Assembly (NCBI RefSeq): GCF_009829945.1
Contig: NZ_SZZT01000004.1
Coordinates: 1 to 64,000, forward strand
Length of the DNA stretch: 64,000 nt
Direction: 5' to 3'
DNA from: Pantoea sp. SoEX
GTDB lineage: Bacteria > Pseudomonadota > Gammaproteobacteria > Enterobacterales > Enterobacteriaceae
Position numbers and translations under genes: made by a program. This document shows, piece by piece, positions 42,111-51,022 of the stretch. How positions within the stretch are numbered: the stretch's first letter is position 1; every line of letters starts with the position of its first letter. The notes beneath the pieces were generated by a model that was not told the DNA's origin, searched no databases, and saw nothing but the letters and a program-made list of their open reading frames with translations.

Positions 42111-43250
42111 TTATTTATCTATTAAAAATAATTCTAATAAATCATTTAGAAACAATCTTCCTTTTTTACTTATTTGCCAATATTTCTTTGATTCAATAAT
42201 ATAACCATGTGATATTGCTTTATCTATATTAGAACGAATAAATTTTTCTTTTAATCCAGTAGATATTTCAAAATCTTCTCGAGGTAATATTTCTATTAAG
42301 CGAAATCTGTTTATAAAATATTCAAAAGGTTTATCTGTATCAGAAATTATATATTTTCTATCAACATAAAATCCTTGCATAAATTTTTGCGGATGACGTG
42401 TTTTGATAGTTCGTAATATCCTGCCGTCAGATTGTGTAATTTTTCCATGTGCTCCACAACCAATACCAATATAATCACCAAAATACCAGTAATTAAGATT
42501 ATGTTTACAATAATAATTTGGCTTCGCATAATTTGATATTTCATATTGTTTATAACCAGATTTAATTAGTAGATTATGACCTTCTTTAAATATATATGAT
42601 AATACATCATCATCAGGTAAGATAATATTTTTTGCACTAAAAAATGTGTTGGGCTCAATAGTTAATTGATACCAAGATATATGTGGAATATTGAATGAAA
42701 TAGTTTTCTGTAAATCGTTGACAGCTTCCTGGATAGATTGCTTAGGTAATCCATGCATTAAATCAACATTAATATTGTTCAATCCAGCATCTTTAACTAA
42801 ATAAATTGCGTTGTTTATTTCTTTAACATTATGAATACGTCCTAAATAATTGAGATGTTTATCACTAAAACTCTGTGCACCAACTGAAATACGATTAATG
42901 CCTTGATTTTTATAAAAATATAATAAATCTATATCAATAGTGCCAGGATTAATTTCTATAGTAATTTCTATATCTGATACAAAATTTAAATTTTCTTTTA
43001 TGCCATCTATTAATAATTTCATAGATTCTATATCAATTAAACTAGGTGTTCCACCACCTATAAAAATAGTACATATTTCTCTATCGTTAATTAAATGTAG
43101 ATCGTTTTTTAAATCTAGTAATAAATGATTTATATAATCGATATATGATACTTTTTTTTTTAATTCGTGAGAATTAAAATCGCAATAGTAACATTTTTTT
43201 ACACACCAAGGAATATGTATATATAGACTTAACGGAGGTAGATAAACCAT
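42111..43250 (-). CDS. hemW: Heme chaperone HemW (radical SAM family)
   Basis: HemN-related protein that binds heme and is thought to deliver it to respiratory enzymes; it is not the coproporphyrinogen oxidase. LYIHIPWCVKKCYYCDF holds the radical SAM cysteines 16, 20 and 23, followed by FIGGGTPSLI, EINPGTID and ISVGAQSF. There is no extra N-terminal cysteine motif of HemN. Length 379 (E. coli 378). It follows yggS after a 92-base gap. Confidence 0.93.
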   Translation of the reverse strand: MVYLPPLSLYIHIPWCVKKCYYCDFNSHELKKKVSYIDYINHLLLDLKNDLHLINDREICTIFIGGGTPSLIDIESMKLLIDGIKENLNFVSDIEITIEINPGTIDIDLLYFYKNQGINRISVGAQSFSDKHLNYLGRIHNVKEINNAIYLVKDAGLNNINVDLMHGLPKQSIQEAVNDLQKTISFNIPHISWYQLTIEPNTFFSAKNIILPDDDVLSYIFKEGHNLLIKSGYKQYEISNYAKPNYYCKHNLNYWYFGDYIGIGCGAHGKITQSDGRILRTIKTRHPQKFMQGFYVDRKYIISDTDKPFEYFINRFRLIEILPREDFEISTGLKEKFIRSNIDKAISHGYIIESKKYWQISKKGRLFLNDLLELFLIDK

Positions 43251-43342
43251 ATTATTTACAATTAAATATAATAAATATAAGTTAAAGTTAATAGTAGCAG
43301 TTATAAAAAATTATAAAGATATATCATTTATCTAGAATAATA

Positions 43343-44047
43343 TCATACATTTTTATAATTGTTTCTAATTCCAAAAATTTTGGTGCCAATACGTAACATT
43401 GTGCTTCCTGTAACAATAGCTGCTTGCATATCATTACTCATTCCTAATGAAAGAGTATCAATATTTACAAATTCTTTTTTAAGTTTATTGAATATTATTA
43501 CCATTTTTTGGTATTCATTTACTTGTTTAGTGTAATCATTTTCTAATTTTGGAATAGCCATCAATCCGCGTAATCTTAATTTAGGTAAAGATATGACTTG
43601 TTTCGCTATCTTAAAAACATTATCTGTTATTATTCCAGATTTTTTGTCTTCCTTACTAATATTAACTTGAATTAGTACATTAAGAGGCAGTAAACCTGTA
43701 GGCCTTTGATCATTTAATCTATGTGCAATATGAATTCGGTCAATTGTTTGACACCAAGAAAAATATTCCGCTACTAAACGGCTCTTATTAGACTGTAAAG
43801 GTCCTATAAAATGCCATTCTAAATTAGGATAAAAATATTTTATATACTTAATTTTTTTTATACCTTCTTGTACATAATTTTCTCCAAAACTTTTTTGTCC
43901 TAAAGATGCAATCTCCATAATATCACTTACAGATTTGTTTTTACTTACTGCAATTAATTTAATATTTTTGGAGTTGCGATTATATAATGATGCTATATCG
44001 TCAATTTTTTTTAGTAGTTCTTTGAAATTATTTTGGATAAATGTCAT
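43343..44047 (-). CDS. yggS: PLP homeostasis protein YggS (PLPBP family)
   Basis: Non-enzymatic pyridoxal-phosphate binding protein that keeps PLP and amino-acid pools in balance. Lys36 in LIAVSKNKSV is the PLP Schiff-base residue; SFGENYVQEGIKKI, WHFIGPLQSNKSR and LSLGMSNDMQAAIVTGSTMLRIGTKIFG are family blocks. Length 234 as in E. coli. In E. coli it stands next to ruvX; here it is at the far end of an inverted group. Confidence 0.95.
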   Translation of the reverse strand: MTFIQNNFKELLKKIDDIASLYNRNSKNIKLIAVSKNKSVSDIMEIASLGQKSFGENYVQEGIKKIKYIKYFYPNLEWHFIGPLQSNKSRLVAEYFSWCQTIDRIHIAHRLNDQRPTGLLPLNVLIQVNISKEDKKSGIITDNVFKIAKQVISLPKLRLRGLMAIPKLENDYTKQVNEYQKMVIIFNKLKKEFVNIDTLSLGMSNDMQAAIVTGSTMLRIGTKIFGIRNNYKNV

Positions 44048-44130
44048 AAAATATAATAGTAAATATAAATTTAAAATTTTTAGTAATATGTAAATAATTA
44101 GTTATTAGTTTAATTATTAGTAATGTAACC

Positions 44131-44937
44131 TTATTCTCTTAAAAAAGAAATTATGTCCTCTTTTAATTGATCTTGATGCGTAAATACAAAACCATGAGGA
44201 CCATGTTCATATAATTTTAATTTTGAATTATATATCAATTTATGAGTTAATTTACTCGTAAATTCATAGGGCAAAATTTTATCATTACTTCCGTGAATAA
44301 TTAAAGTAGGAATATTGATTGTACTTAAATCATAGTAAAAATTAGTTTCAGAAAATGAAGTAACACAATCAATAGTTGCTTTTAAAGATGCTAATAAAGC
44401 AATATTTAAAGTTTGAATAATTATACCATCCGATACTATATTACCATAAAAATTTTTTGCAAATTCTTTGATAAATTGAGGTCTATCCTTTAATAGTTCT
44501 AATTTTATAATATCAAATACTGACTTATCAATACCATTTGGATTATTTTTATTTTTAATAACCATTGGTGTTATTGTTCCCAATAGTACAAGTTTTTCTA
44601 CTTTATTTGTTCCGTATCTACTAATATAACGCAATACATCTCCTGTACCCATAGAAAAACCTACTAACATGACTTTAGATAATTTTAAATGTTCTATCAA
44701 ACAATAAATGTCATCAGAAAAAGTATTATAATCGTAACCAAACCAGGGTTGTTCCGAACGACCAAAACCTCTACGGTCAAAAGCAATCGATCGATAACCT
44801 TGATTTGCAAAGAAATACATTTGGTAATCCCACATATCGGAATTTAATGGCCAACCGTGGCTAAATATAATAGGTATTCCTTGTCCCCAATCTTTATAGT
44901 AAAGATTACATTTATCGTTGCTTGTAAATATACTCAC
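44131..44937 (-). CDS. Alpha/beta hydrolase, non-heme chloroperoxidase-like
   Basis: A 268-residue hydrolase resembling the cofactor-free haloperoxidase/esterase group. HGWPLNSDMWDYQM near 27-40, FDRRGFGRSEQPW, the nucleophile elbow GFSMG with Ser95 (related proteins usually have GHSTG), GSNDKILP with Asp219 and GPHGFVFTHQDQ with His248 make an intact triad. The start is GTG with AAGGGA ten bases ahead. E. coli has no gene at this position. The substrate is unknown; perhydrolase, lactonase or simple esterase activity are all possible. Composition does not differ visibly from its neighbours. Confidence 0.88.
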   Translation of the reverse strand: MSIFTSNDKCNLYYKDWGQGIPIIFSHGWPLNSDMWDYQMYFFANQGYRSIAFDRRGFGRSEQPWFGYDYNTFSDDIYCLIEHLKLSKVMLVGFSMGTGDVLRYISRYGTNKVEKLVLLGTITPMVIKNKNNPNGIDKSVFDIIKLELLKDRPQFIKEFAKNFYGNIVSDGIIIQTLNIALLASLKATIDCVTSFSETNFYYDLSTINIPTLIIHGSNDKILPYEFTSKLTHKLIYNSKLKLYEHGPHGFVFTHQDQLKEDIISFLRE

Positions 44938-45204
44938 TGTTCGGTTTTCCCTTACTTGTGAACAAATTTATTTAATTAAATTAAAAACTTTTTTATTAGC
45001 TATTAAATATTAATTTTATTAAGATTTTTAAGTTTACATTTATAATTTTTACAGAATGCATATAATTAATATCTATTAATTCCAAGATTGCCAATATCAT
45101 TAGGATATTATTATATTAATAATAGTAAAAGTTATTTTGTAGTTTTAAGTTTTAACATCTAATAAATTTTCATTCAGCATTTTTTATAGAAAAATAATAA
45201 TATT

Positions 45205-45945
45205 CTAAATGTCTCCATGTTTTTCCCTTAATTCTACTTCAGCATTTAACTTTTTCAATTTTTCTTGCATTAATTCATGACATAGTGTTGCTAATTCACG
45301 AACAGATGAATATTTATAAGTTTTTAAATCTATAGGAGAAAGCATTTCGATAATTACTAAACCATTTCTTAATCTATTAAGATTAATCTTACCATGAGTA
45401 TTTGAAAAAACAACTGGAATAATTGGAACTCCAGCTAATATTGCAGCTTGAAATGCTCCAGATTTAAAAGGTAATAATCCTTTTCCATTACTTCTAGTAC
45501 CTTCTGGAAAAATCCAGAATGAAATACTTTTTTGTTTAAGTTGATTAACTATTTTCATAATAGTAGCATAAGCTTTAATTTTATTATCACGATCAATTAG
45601 TATATTTCCAGTAATCCAGTAAAATAATCCAAAAAAAGGAATCCAAAACAAACTTTTTTTACCAATAGTAACTGTGTTAGCTGGAATTATTTTGGATAAA
45701 ATTATCATATCATAATTGTTTTGATGATTTGCTATATAAATGGCATTACCTAAATACTTCTCAGTAAATTGTGATTTCCTTAATTCTATTTTTATGCCTA
45801 ATAATGTTGATAGTATTCCTATCATGCGTCCAAATATAGATACATGATTTGGACGTCTAGGAGAAAAAGAACACCAAATAACACCGATAATACAAATTGT
45901 AAAAGAATAAATCATAAAAAAAATCATACGTAATATTAACAACAT
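45205..45945 (-). CDS. plsC: 1-acyl-sn-glycerol-3-phosphate acyltransferase
   Basis: Adds the second acyl chain to lysophosphatidic acid at the inner membrane. NHQNNYD (HX4D catalytic motif) and FPEGTRSNGKGLLPFKSGAF (acceptor binding) are intact, with an N-terminal membrane helix. The frame opens 12 codons earlier; the ATG at 45945 has AAGGAG six bases ahead and gives 246 residues (E. coli 245), whereas the ATG at 45951 would touch the ribosome binding site. Its partner acyltransferases are not in the window. Confidence 0.95.
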   Translation of the reverse strand: MLLILRMIFFMIYSFTICIIGVIWCSFSPRRPNHVSIFGRMIGILSTLLGIKIELRKSQFTEKYLGNAIYIANHQNNYDMIILSKIIPANTVTIGKKSLFWIPFFGLFYWITGNILIDRDNKIKAYATIMKIVNQLKQKSISFWIFPEGTRSNGKGLLPFKSGAFQAAILAGVPIIPVVFSNTHGKINLNRLRNGLVIIEMLSPIDLKTYKYSSVRELATLCHELMQEKLKKLNAEVELREKHGDI

Positions 45946-46191
45946 ATACATCTCCTTATTATATTTTGGAAATGTTTTCAATTAATATATTTTATTTTTT
46001 ATAATAATATAACATATAAAAATGTGCTAATTATAATAAATCAATATCTTATAGTGATCAATATATTAAAGTTGCTTGCATTATTATAAACAAAGAAAAT
46101 AAATTTTTAATTATTCAAAAATATTATAATATATTTTAACTTTTTATAAAATTGTCATTATCGCTTTACTACATAAAAATTAAATATATCT

Positions 46192-46845
46192 TTATATCTT
46201 AAATATTTTTTTTATTTTTCTGAATAATATCAAATCTTCCACTGTTACTATAGGCATACCATGAATATTTGCGAATGCAATAGCTTCTTGCATATGAGCC
46301 ATTGAACCATCATCATTAGTTAGTTCACATATAACTCCAGCTGGTTTAAATCCAGCTAGTTTAACTAAATCTATTGTTGCTTCAGTATGTCCTGCTCTAA
46401 CTAAAACTCCTCCTGTGCGAGCACATACAGGAAATATGTGACCAGGTCGGTTAAGATCTTCAGGTTTTGCATTTTCTGCTATTGCAGCACGAATAGTAGT
46501 AATTCTATCCTTAGCTGATACTCCTGTAGTAACTCCCTTAGCTGCTTCAATAGTAACAGTAAATCTAGTTCCGTAAAAACTTGTATTATTTTCTACCATC
46601 ATTGGCAAATCTAATTGTTTACGTAATGCTTCAGTTAAACAGAGACAAACAATTCCACTACCATAACGAATTGTTAATGCCATTTGCGCTACTGTCATGG
46701 TTTCAGCAGCAAAAACAATATCACCTTCATTTTCACGATTTTCATCGTCAACCACTATCACACCATTTCCACTACGTATAGCAGAAATAGAACGTTGCAC
46801 ACGTTCTTCTAGTGTTCCAAATTCAGAAAGCGACTTCTGATTCAT
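46192..46845 (-). CDS. ribB: 3,4-dihydroxy-2-butanone 4-phosphate synthase
   Basis: Converts ribulose 5-phosphate to the four-carbon unit of riboflavin. [18 protein letters not shown] is the metal/phosphate site, then [29 protein letters not shown] and [11 protein letters not shown]. Length 217 equals E. coli, so it is the stand-alone form without a RibA domain. The E. coli gene has an FMN riboswitch in its leader; I see none of its conserved G/C-rich segments upstream here, so expression is probably not controlled by FMN. Confidence 0.96.
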   Translation of the reverse strand: MNQKSLSEFGTLEERVQRSISAIRSGNGVIVVDDENRENEGDIVFAAETMTVAQMALTIRYGSGIVCLCLTEALRKQLDLPMMVENNTSFYGTRFTVTIEAAKGVTTGVSAKDRITTIRAAIAENAKPEDLNRPGHIFPVCARTGGVLVRAGHTEATIDLVKLAGFKPAGVICELTNDDGSMAHMQEAIAFANIHGMPIVTVEDLILFRKIKKIFKI

Positions 46846-47570
46846 ATTGATAAGCCTTTTGATAATTATATTGAATTACTAAAAAAAGAGTAGTTTTTAT
46901 TTTTAAAATAAAAATATATTATTATATCTGAAATATATTATTATATCTGATATGATTTTAATTTATATTCTAAGTAACAACTGATGGTTTTGATAACAAT
47001 ATTACTATTTAAATATTAATAATCAAGTAACTAAAATTAATTATTCAATTTATTAATATTCAACATAAAATTTATTTTTAAAATTTCGTTGTACTTAAAA
47101 AAATAAAGTGTTAATAATTATCTTATGATAAGGTCCTTAAATCGATTATGTGTTCTAATTATTAAGAATAACATTTTATTTTATTAAAAAATAAAAAATT
47201 TAATATATGATTTGTATTATTTATTATGAAATAAATATTAATAATATTCTATTATAAATGGATTATTTATAATATTGATTTATTTTATCAAGTATTAATC
47301 TGTTATTATTTTTTAATTAATGATAAACAATCACTGTATAGATAAAAATTCTATATTATGTTGTATTTGATGAATATGAAATACAATAAATTATAAAATT
47401 AACTTTTAATGTTAAATGAAAATAAAACTGTAAATATATAATAATTAATAAATAGTAGTGTTAATTTAAAAGTAAATTTATCTGTTTTTAACATCATGTT
47501 ATATTGAAATCAGAATTACTGAAAATAAAAATTATTCTAGATTATTTTATTAATTTATGGAGATTAATTA
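46846..47570. other. Divergent spacer ribB/cca
   Basis: 725 bases of A/T-rich DNA upstream of both ribB and cca. It has a 19-bp tandem duplication at 46912-46949 and the GGAG of cca at its right end. No FMN riboswitch, RNA gene or readable gene remnant is present. The many genes between ribB and cca in E. coli have left no trace. Confidence 0.5.
46912..46949. repeat. Perfect 19-bp tandem duplication upstream of ribB
   Basis: AAATATATTATTATATCTG is repeated head to tail at 46912-46930 and 46931-46949, about 70 bases ahead of the ribB start. It is long enough to be a clear slippage duplication and lies where the ribB promoter may be. Confidence 0.85.
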
Positions 47571-48794
47571 ATGAAGGTCTTTCTTGTTGGAGGTGCAGTA
47601 CGTGATGCATTGCTTAATATACCTACTCAAGATAAAGATTGGGTTGTAGTTGGTGCTACTCCTGCAATGATGTTAGAAAATGGCTATAATCAAGTAGGTA
47701 ATAATTTTCCTGTTTTTATTAATCCAAAAAATGGAGAAGAATATTCTTTAGCTAGAACTGAACGTAAAACAGGAAAAGGTTATAATGGATTTACTACCTG
47801 GTCTGCTCCAAATGTTACATTAGAACAAGATCTAAAAAGAAGAGATCTAACCATAAATGCTATAGCATGTGATGATCAAGGTATATTAATTGATCCCTAT
47901 AATGGTCGAAAAGATATTATCAATCGTAAATTACGTCATGTATCTTCAGCATTTAATGAAGATCCTCTACGCGTTTTACGTGTAGCAAGATTTGCAGCAA
48001 CATTCGCTCATTTGCATTTTCGAATAGCTAAAAAAACAAAAAAACTAATGTATCAAATGGTTAAAAGTGGAGAATTATCTAATTTAACAACAGAACGTAT
48101 ATGGCGCGAAACTAGTAAAGCTCTTATATCAATAAATCCCCAAGTATATTTTTATATTCTAAAAGAATGTGGTGCACTAGATATATTAGTCCCAGAATTA
48201 AATGATTTATTTGGAATTCCTTCTCTATTGAAGTGGCATGAAAAAATAGATACTGGCATACATTCATTAATGTCATTAGCAATATCTACTGCTCTATCTG
48301 ATTCTATAGATGTTAGATTTGCTACATTATTCCATGATATAGGTAAATCATTAACTCCAGTAGATCAATTGCCTAAACATCAAAATCATAGTCAATTGGG
48401 ACTACCATTAGTTAAGTCATTATGTAAACGTTGGTCTGTACCAAATTCCGTTCGTGATTTAGCTATTATAGTAATTCAACTACAAGATCAGATAAATAAT
48501 ATTGAAACTAAAACTGCAGAATATATAGTAGACATTTTCAATCGCATTGATGCATGGCGTAAACCATTCCGAGTAGAACAAATAGCTATTGTTAGCGAAT
48601 CAAATGCGAGAGGTCATACCAGAAAAAGTCATTCATATAATCAAAGCAATTATTTACGTTTAGCTTTTAAGTTAGCTCAAACTGTTTCTACTAAAAATAT
48701 AATTCAACAAGGATTTACAGGTATTAAAATCTTTGAAGAATTAACTAAACAAAGAATTGAAGCTATTAAAAATGGTTTAGGTAAAACTTATTAA
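47571..48794 (+). CDS. cca: CCA-adding tRNA nucleotidyltransferase with HD domain
   Basis: Adds or repairs the 3' CCA of tRNAs. The class II core has FLVGGAVRDALL, DKDWVVVGA with the metal carboxylates, RRDLTINAIA and EDPLRVLRVARFAATF; the C-terminal part has an HD domain (FATLFHDIGKSLTP), as in E. coli. Length 407 (E. coli 412). GGAG eight bases before the ATG. It is likely essential here, because the tRNA gene at 54965-55037 does not encode CCA. Confidence 0.97.
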   Translation: MKVFLVGGAVRDALLNIPTQDKDWVVVGATPAMMLENGYNQVGNNFPVFINPKNGEEYSLARTERKTGKGYNGFTTWSAPNVTLEQDLKRRDLTINAIACDDQGILIDPYNGRKDIINRKLRHVSSAFNEDPLRVLRVARFAATFAHLHFRIAKKTKKLMYQMVKSGELSNLTTERIWRETSKALISINPQVYFYILKECGALDILVPELNDLFGIPSLLKWHEKIDTGIHSLMSLAISTALSDSIDVRFATLFHDIGKSLTPVDQLPKHQNHSQLGLPLVKSLCKRWSVPNSVRDLAIIVIQLQDQINNIETKTAEYIVDIFNRIDAWRKPFRVEQIAIVSESNARGHTRKSHSYNQSNYLRLAFKLAQTVSTKNIIQQGFTGIKIFEELTKQRIEAIKNGLGKTY

Positions 48795-48899
48795 ATGATA
48801 ATTTAAATACATACAATATATTATTAGTATTTTTAACCTAATTTACCTAAAATAACGATACTATAATTGTTATTCATCTATTTTAATTAAAGTTTTATA

Positions 48900-49259
48900 T
48901 TAAGTCATTATACCGCGTTTAATTTTAATTCCCACTTGTTTTGCTTGAGCTATTGCATTGGGTTTGCTTACTTTTACACATACACCAGGTGAATTAAAAC
49001 GTTTCATTATTAAATTTGCTATTTCTTCAGCAACTTTTTCAATTAATAAAAAATGATTTTTTTCTAAATATACTAAAATAGTTTCAGATACATCAGAGTA
49101 ATTTAAATATTTATCGTAACCTTCTTCTTTTTTTCCTAACAATTTATTATCCCACATTATTTCAACATCTAAAATTAATTTTTGTTTTATATTTCTTTCC
49201 CAGTCATAAATACCAATTTTAGTAAATATAACTAATTGTTCTATAAATATAATATCCAT
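48900..49259 (-). CDS. folB: Dihydroneopterin aldolase
   Basis: Cleaves dihydroneopterin to hydroxymethyl-dihydropterin in folate synthesis. MDIIFIEQLVIFTKIGIYDWERNIKQKL, the catalytic Tyr in YLNYSDVSE and the Lys in VKVSKPNAIAQA are present. The ATG at 49259 gives 119 residues (E. coli 122); an earlier in-frame start adds ten hydrophobic residues unlike the family. Only a weak AAGAT precedes it. Converges with cca. Confidence 0.94.
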   Translation of the reverse strand: MDIIFIEQLVIFTKIGIYDWERNIKQKLILDVEIMWDNKLLGKKEEGYDKYLNYSDVSETILVYLEKNHFLLIEKVAEEIANLIMKRFNSPGVCVKVSKPNAIAQAKQVGIKIKRGIMT

Positions 49260-49408
49260 AATCTTAATTATCGTGATTTTAAATATCAATTTTTTGTTGA
49301 ATTCATTATCTAAAAATCATTATTATTCTAAATATTAGAGTAAATACTATAGTAACTGATTATTTATTAAATTATTTTAATAAAAACATATTTGATTTTC
49401 ATGGTATA

Positions 49409-50431
49409 TTATAAGTTTGGATCTGAAAGTTCTGTTAATGACCAACGAGGATATACCTTAATAGATAAATCCTTACGTATATCACTTTTAATACGTAACA
49501 TACCGACATATGCAATCATAGCACCATTATCTGTACAAAATTCTGGACGAGCACAAAATAATTCTGCATTAAATTTCTTAATCATTACAGACATTCTTTT
49601 ACGTAAAATAAAATTAGCACTAACTCCTCCAGATAATACTAAACGTTTAAATCCAGTTTGTTCTAAAGCATTTTTACATTTGATTAATAAAGTTTCTATA
49701 ATTGCATCTTCAAAAGCTAATGCAATATCAGAACGAGTTTGATCATCAATATTATTTTCATTAATAGTATTTGCAGCAAATGTCTTTAATCCAGAAAAGC
49801 TAAAATTCAAATTATTACTACAAGTCATAGGTCTGGGGAAAATAAACCTTTTTGATTTTCCGTTTCTAGCTATTTTTGACAAAATAGCTCCTCCTGGATA
49901 ACTAATACCCAATAATCTAGCTACTTTATCAAAAGCTTCACCTGCAGCATCATCAACTGATTCACCTAATATTGTATATAATCCAGTTCCGATTACACTA
50001 ACTAATTGTGTATGACCACCTGAAACTAATAATGCTAAAAAAGGAAATTTTGGTTTATTATTACTTTCTAACATTGGAGCCATAATATGACCTTCCATAT
50101 GATTTACTGGTATAGCAGGTATATTCCATGAAAATGCTAAAGCATGACCAATTGATACCCCAACCAATAAAGAACCAACTAACCCAGGTCCTGCAGTGTA
50201 CGCTATAGCATTAATTTGGTTTAATTTCAAATTAGCATGTTTTAGAGCCGACAAAATCATTGATGCAACTTTTTGAATATGATTCCGTGATGCCAATTCT
50301 GGGACTATACCCCCATAACAAGCATGAAATTTTCCCTGACTATATATCTTGTTACTTACTACTCCAAGTTTTTTATCATAAATTGCAATGCCAGTATCAT
50401 CGCAAGAAGTTTCAATCCCCAATACGCGCAT
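49409..50431 (-). CDS. tsaD: tRNA t6A37 threonylcarbamoyltransferase subunit TsaD
   Basis: Transfers the threonylcarbamoyl group to A37 of tRNA within the TsaBDE complex. [19 protein letters not shown], the metal site [33 protein letters not shown] and [12 protein letters not shown] are intact. The ATG at 50431 gives 340 residues (E. coli 337) and follows AAGGA; a start 17 codons upstream lacks family support. TsaC is at 822-1394; tsaB and tsaE are not in the window. Confidence 0.97.
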   Translation of the reverse strand: MRVLGIETSCDDTGIAIYDKKLGVVSNKIYSQGKFHACYGGIVPELASRNHIQKVASMILSALKHANLKLNQINAIAYTAGPGLVGSLLVGVSIGHALAFSWNIPAIPVNHMEGHIMAPMLESNNKPKFPFLALLVSGGHTQLVSVIGTGLYTILGESVDDAAGEAFDKVARLLGISYPGGAILSKIARNGKSKRFIFPRPMTCSNNLNFSFSGLKTFAANTINENNIDDQTRSDIALAFEDAIIETLLIKCKNALEQTGFKRLVLSGGVSANFILRKRMSVMIKKFNAELFCARPEFCTDNGAMIAYVGMLRIKSDIRKDLSIKVYPRWSLTELSDPNL

Positions 50432-50683
50432 ATAATCCTTTATTCCATAAAGATACTTTTTATTTTTATCGGTAAACTTCAATATGAAAGAATATTATTC
50501 TTTATATGATATATCTAAATAATTATTATTAATTATTGTATTTTTATTAATTAAAAAATTAATATTTTGCAAATCAATTTATAATATACTAAAATATTTT
50601 GGACGTTAAGAACTTAATTATAATATATTAAAATTAACAGCGCAATAAGATACTATCCATAATATAAATGAAGGAATAATGTA

Positions 50684-50899
50684 ATGCCAATAATTAATGT
50701 TCGTGAAAATGAACCATTTGATGTAGCTTTGCGTCGTTTTAAACGATCTTGTGAAAAGGCTGGAATATTAACTGAAGTTCGTCGTCGTGAGTTTTACGAA
50801 AAACCCACAGCAGAACGTAAACGTGCTAAAGCATCAGCTATTAAACGTCATTCAAAAAAAATAGCACGTGAAAACGCACGTCATGTTCGTTTATATTGA
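50684..50899 (+). CDS. rpsU: 30S ribosomal protein S21
   Basis: Small basic protein near the anti-Shine-Dalgarno end of 16S r[31 protein letters not shown] and [27 protein letters not shown] match E. coli over all 71 residues. GAAGGAATAATGTA provides the ribosome binding site. First gene of the macromolecular-synthesis cluster rpsU-dnaG-rpoD. Confidence 0.98.
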   Translation: MPIINVRENEPFDVALRRFKRSCEKAGILTEVRRREFYEKPTAERKRAKASAIKRHSKKIARENARHVRLY

Positions 50900-51022
50900 A
50901 TATATTATTATAATAAATTACCTATACTTTAATTTACTTATAGTTTAAATATCGAAATGCAATTAATTATTTTTTACTACTCATTTCTTTTTATGATTTT
51001 ATATTAATATTTAATTGGGCTT

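Noticed and set aside
42347-42544. 65-codon frame inside hemW
   Set aside because: Same strand, other phase, within the conserved hemW coding region.
46846-47200. FMN riboswitch ahead of ribB
   Set aside because: Searched by eye for the conserved G/C-rich segments of the aptamer; the region is A/T only.
49392-49742. 116-codon plus-strand frame
   Set aside because: Antisense to the well-conserved tsaD; a shadow frame without own signals.
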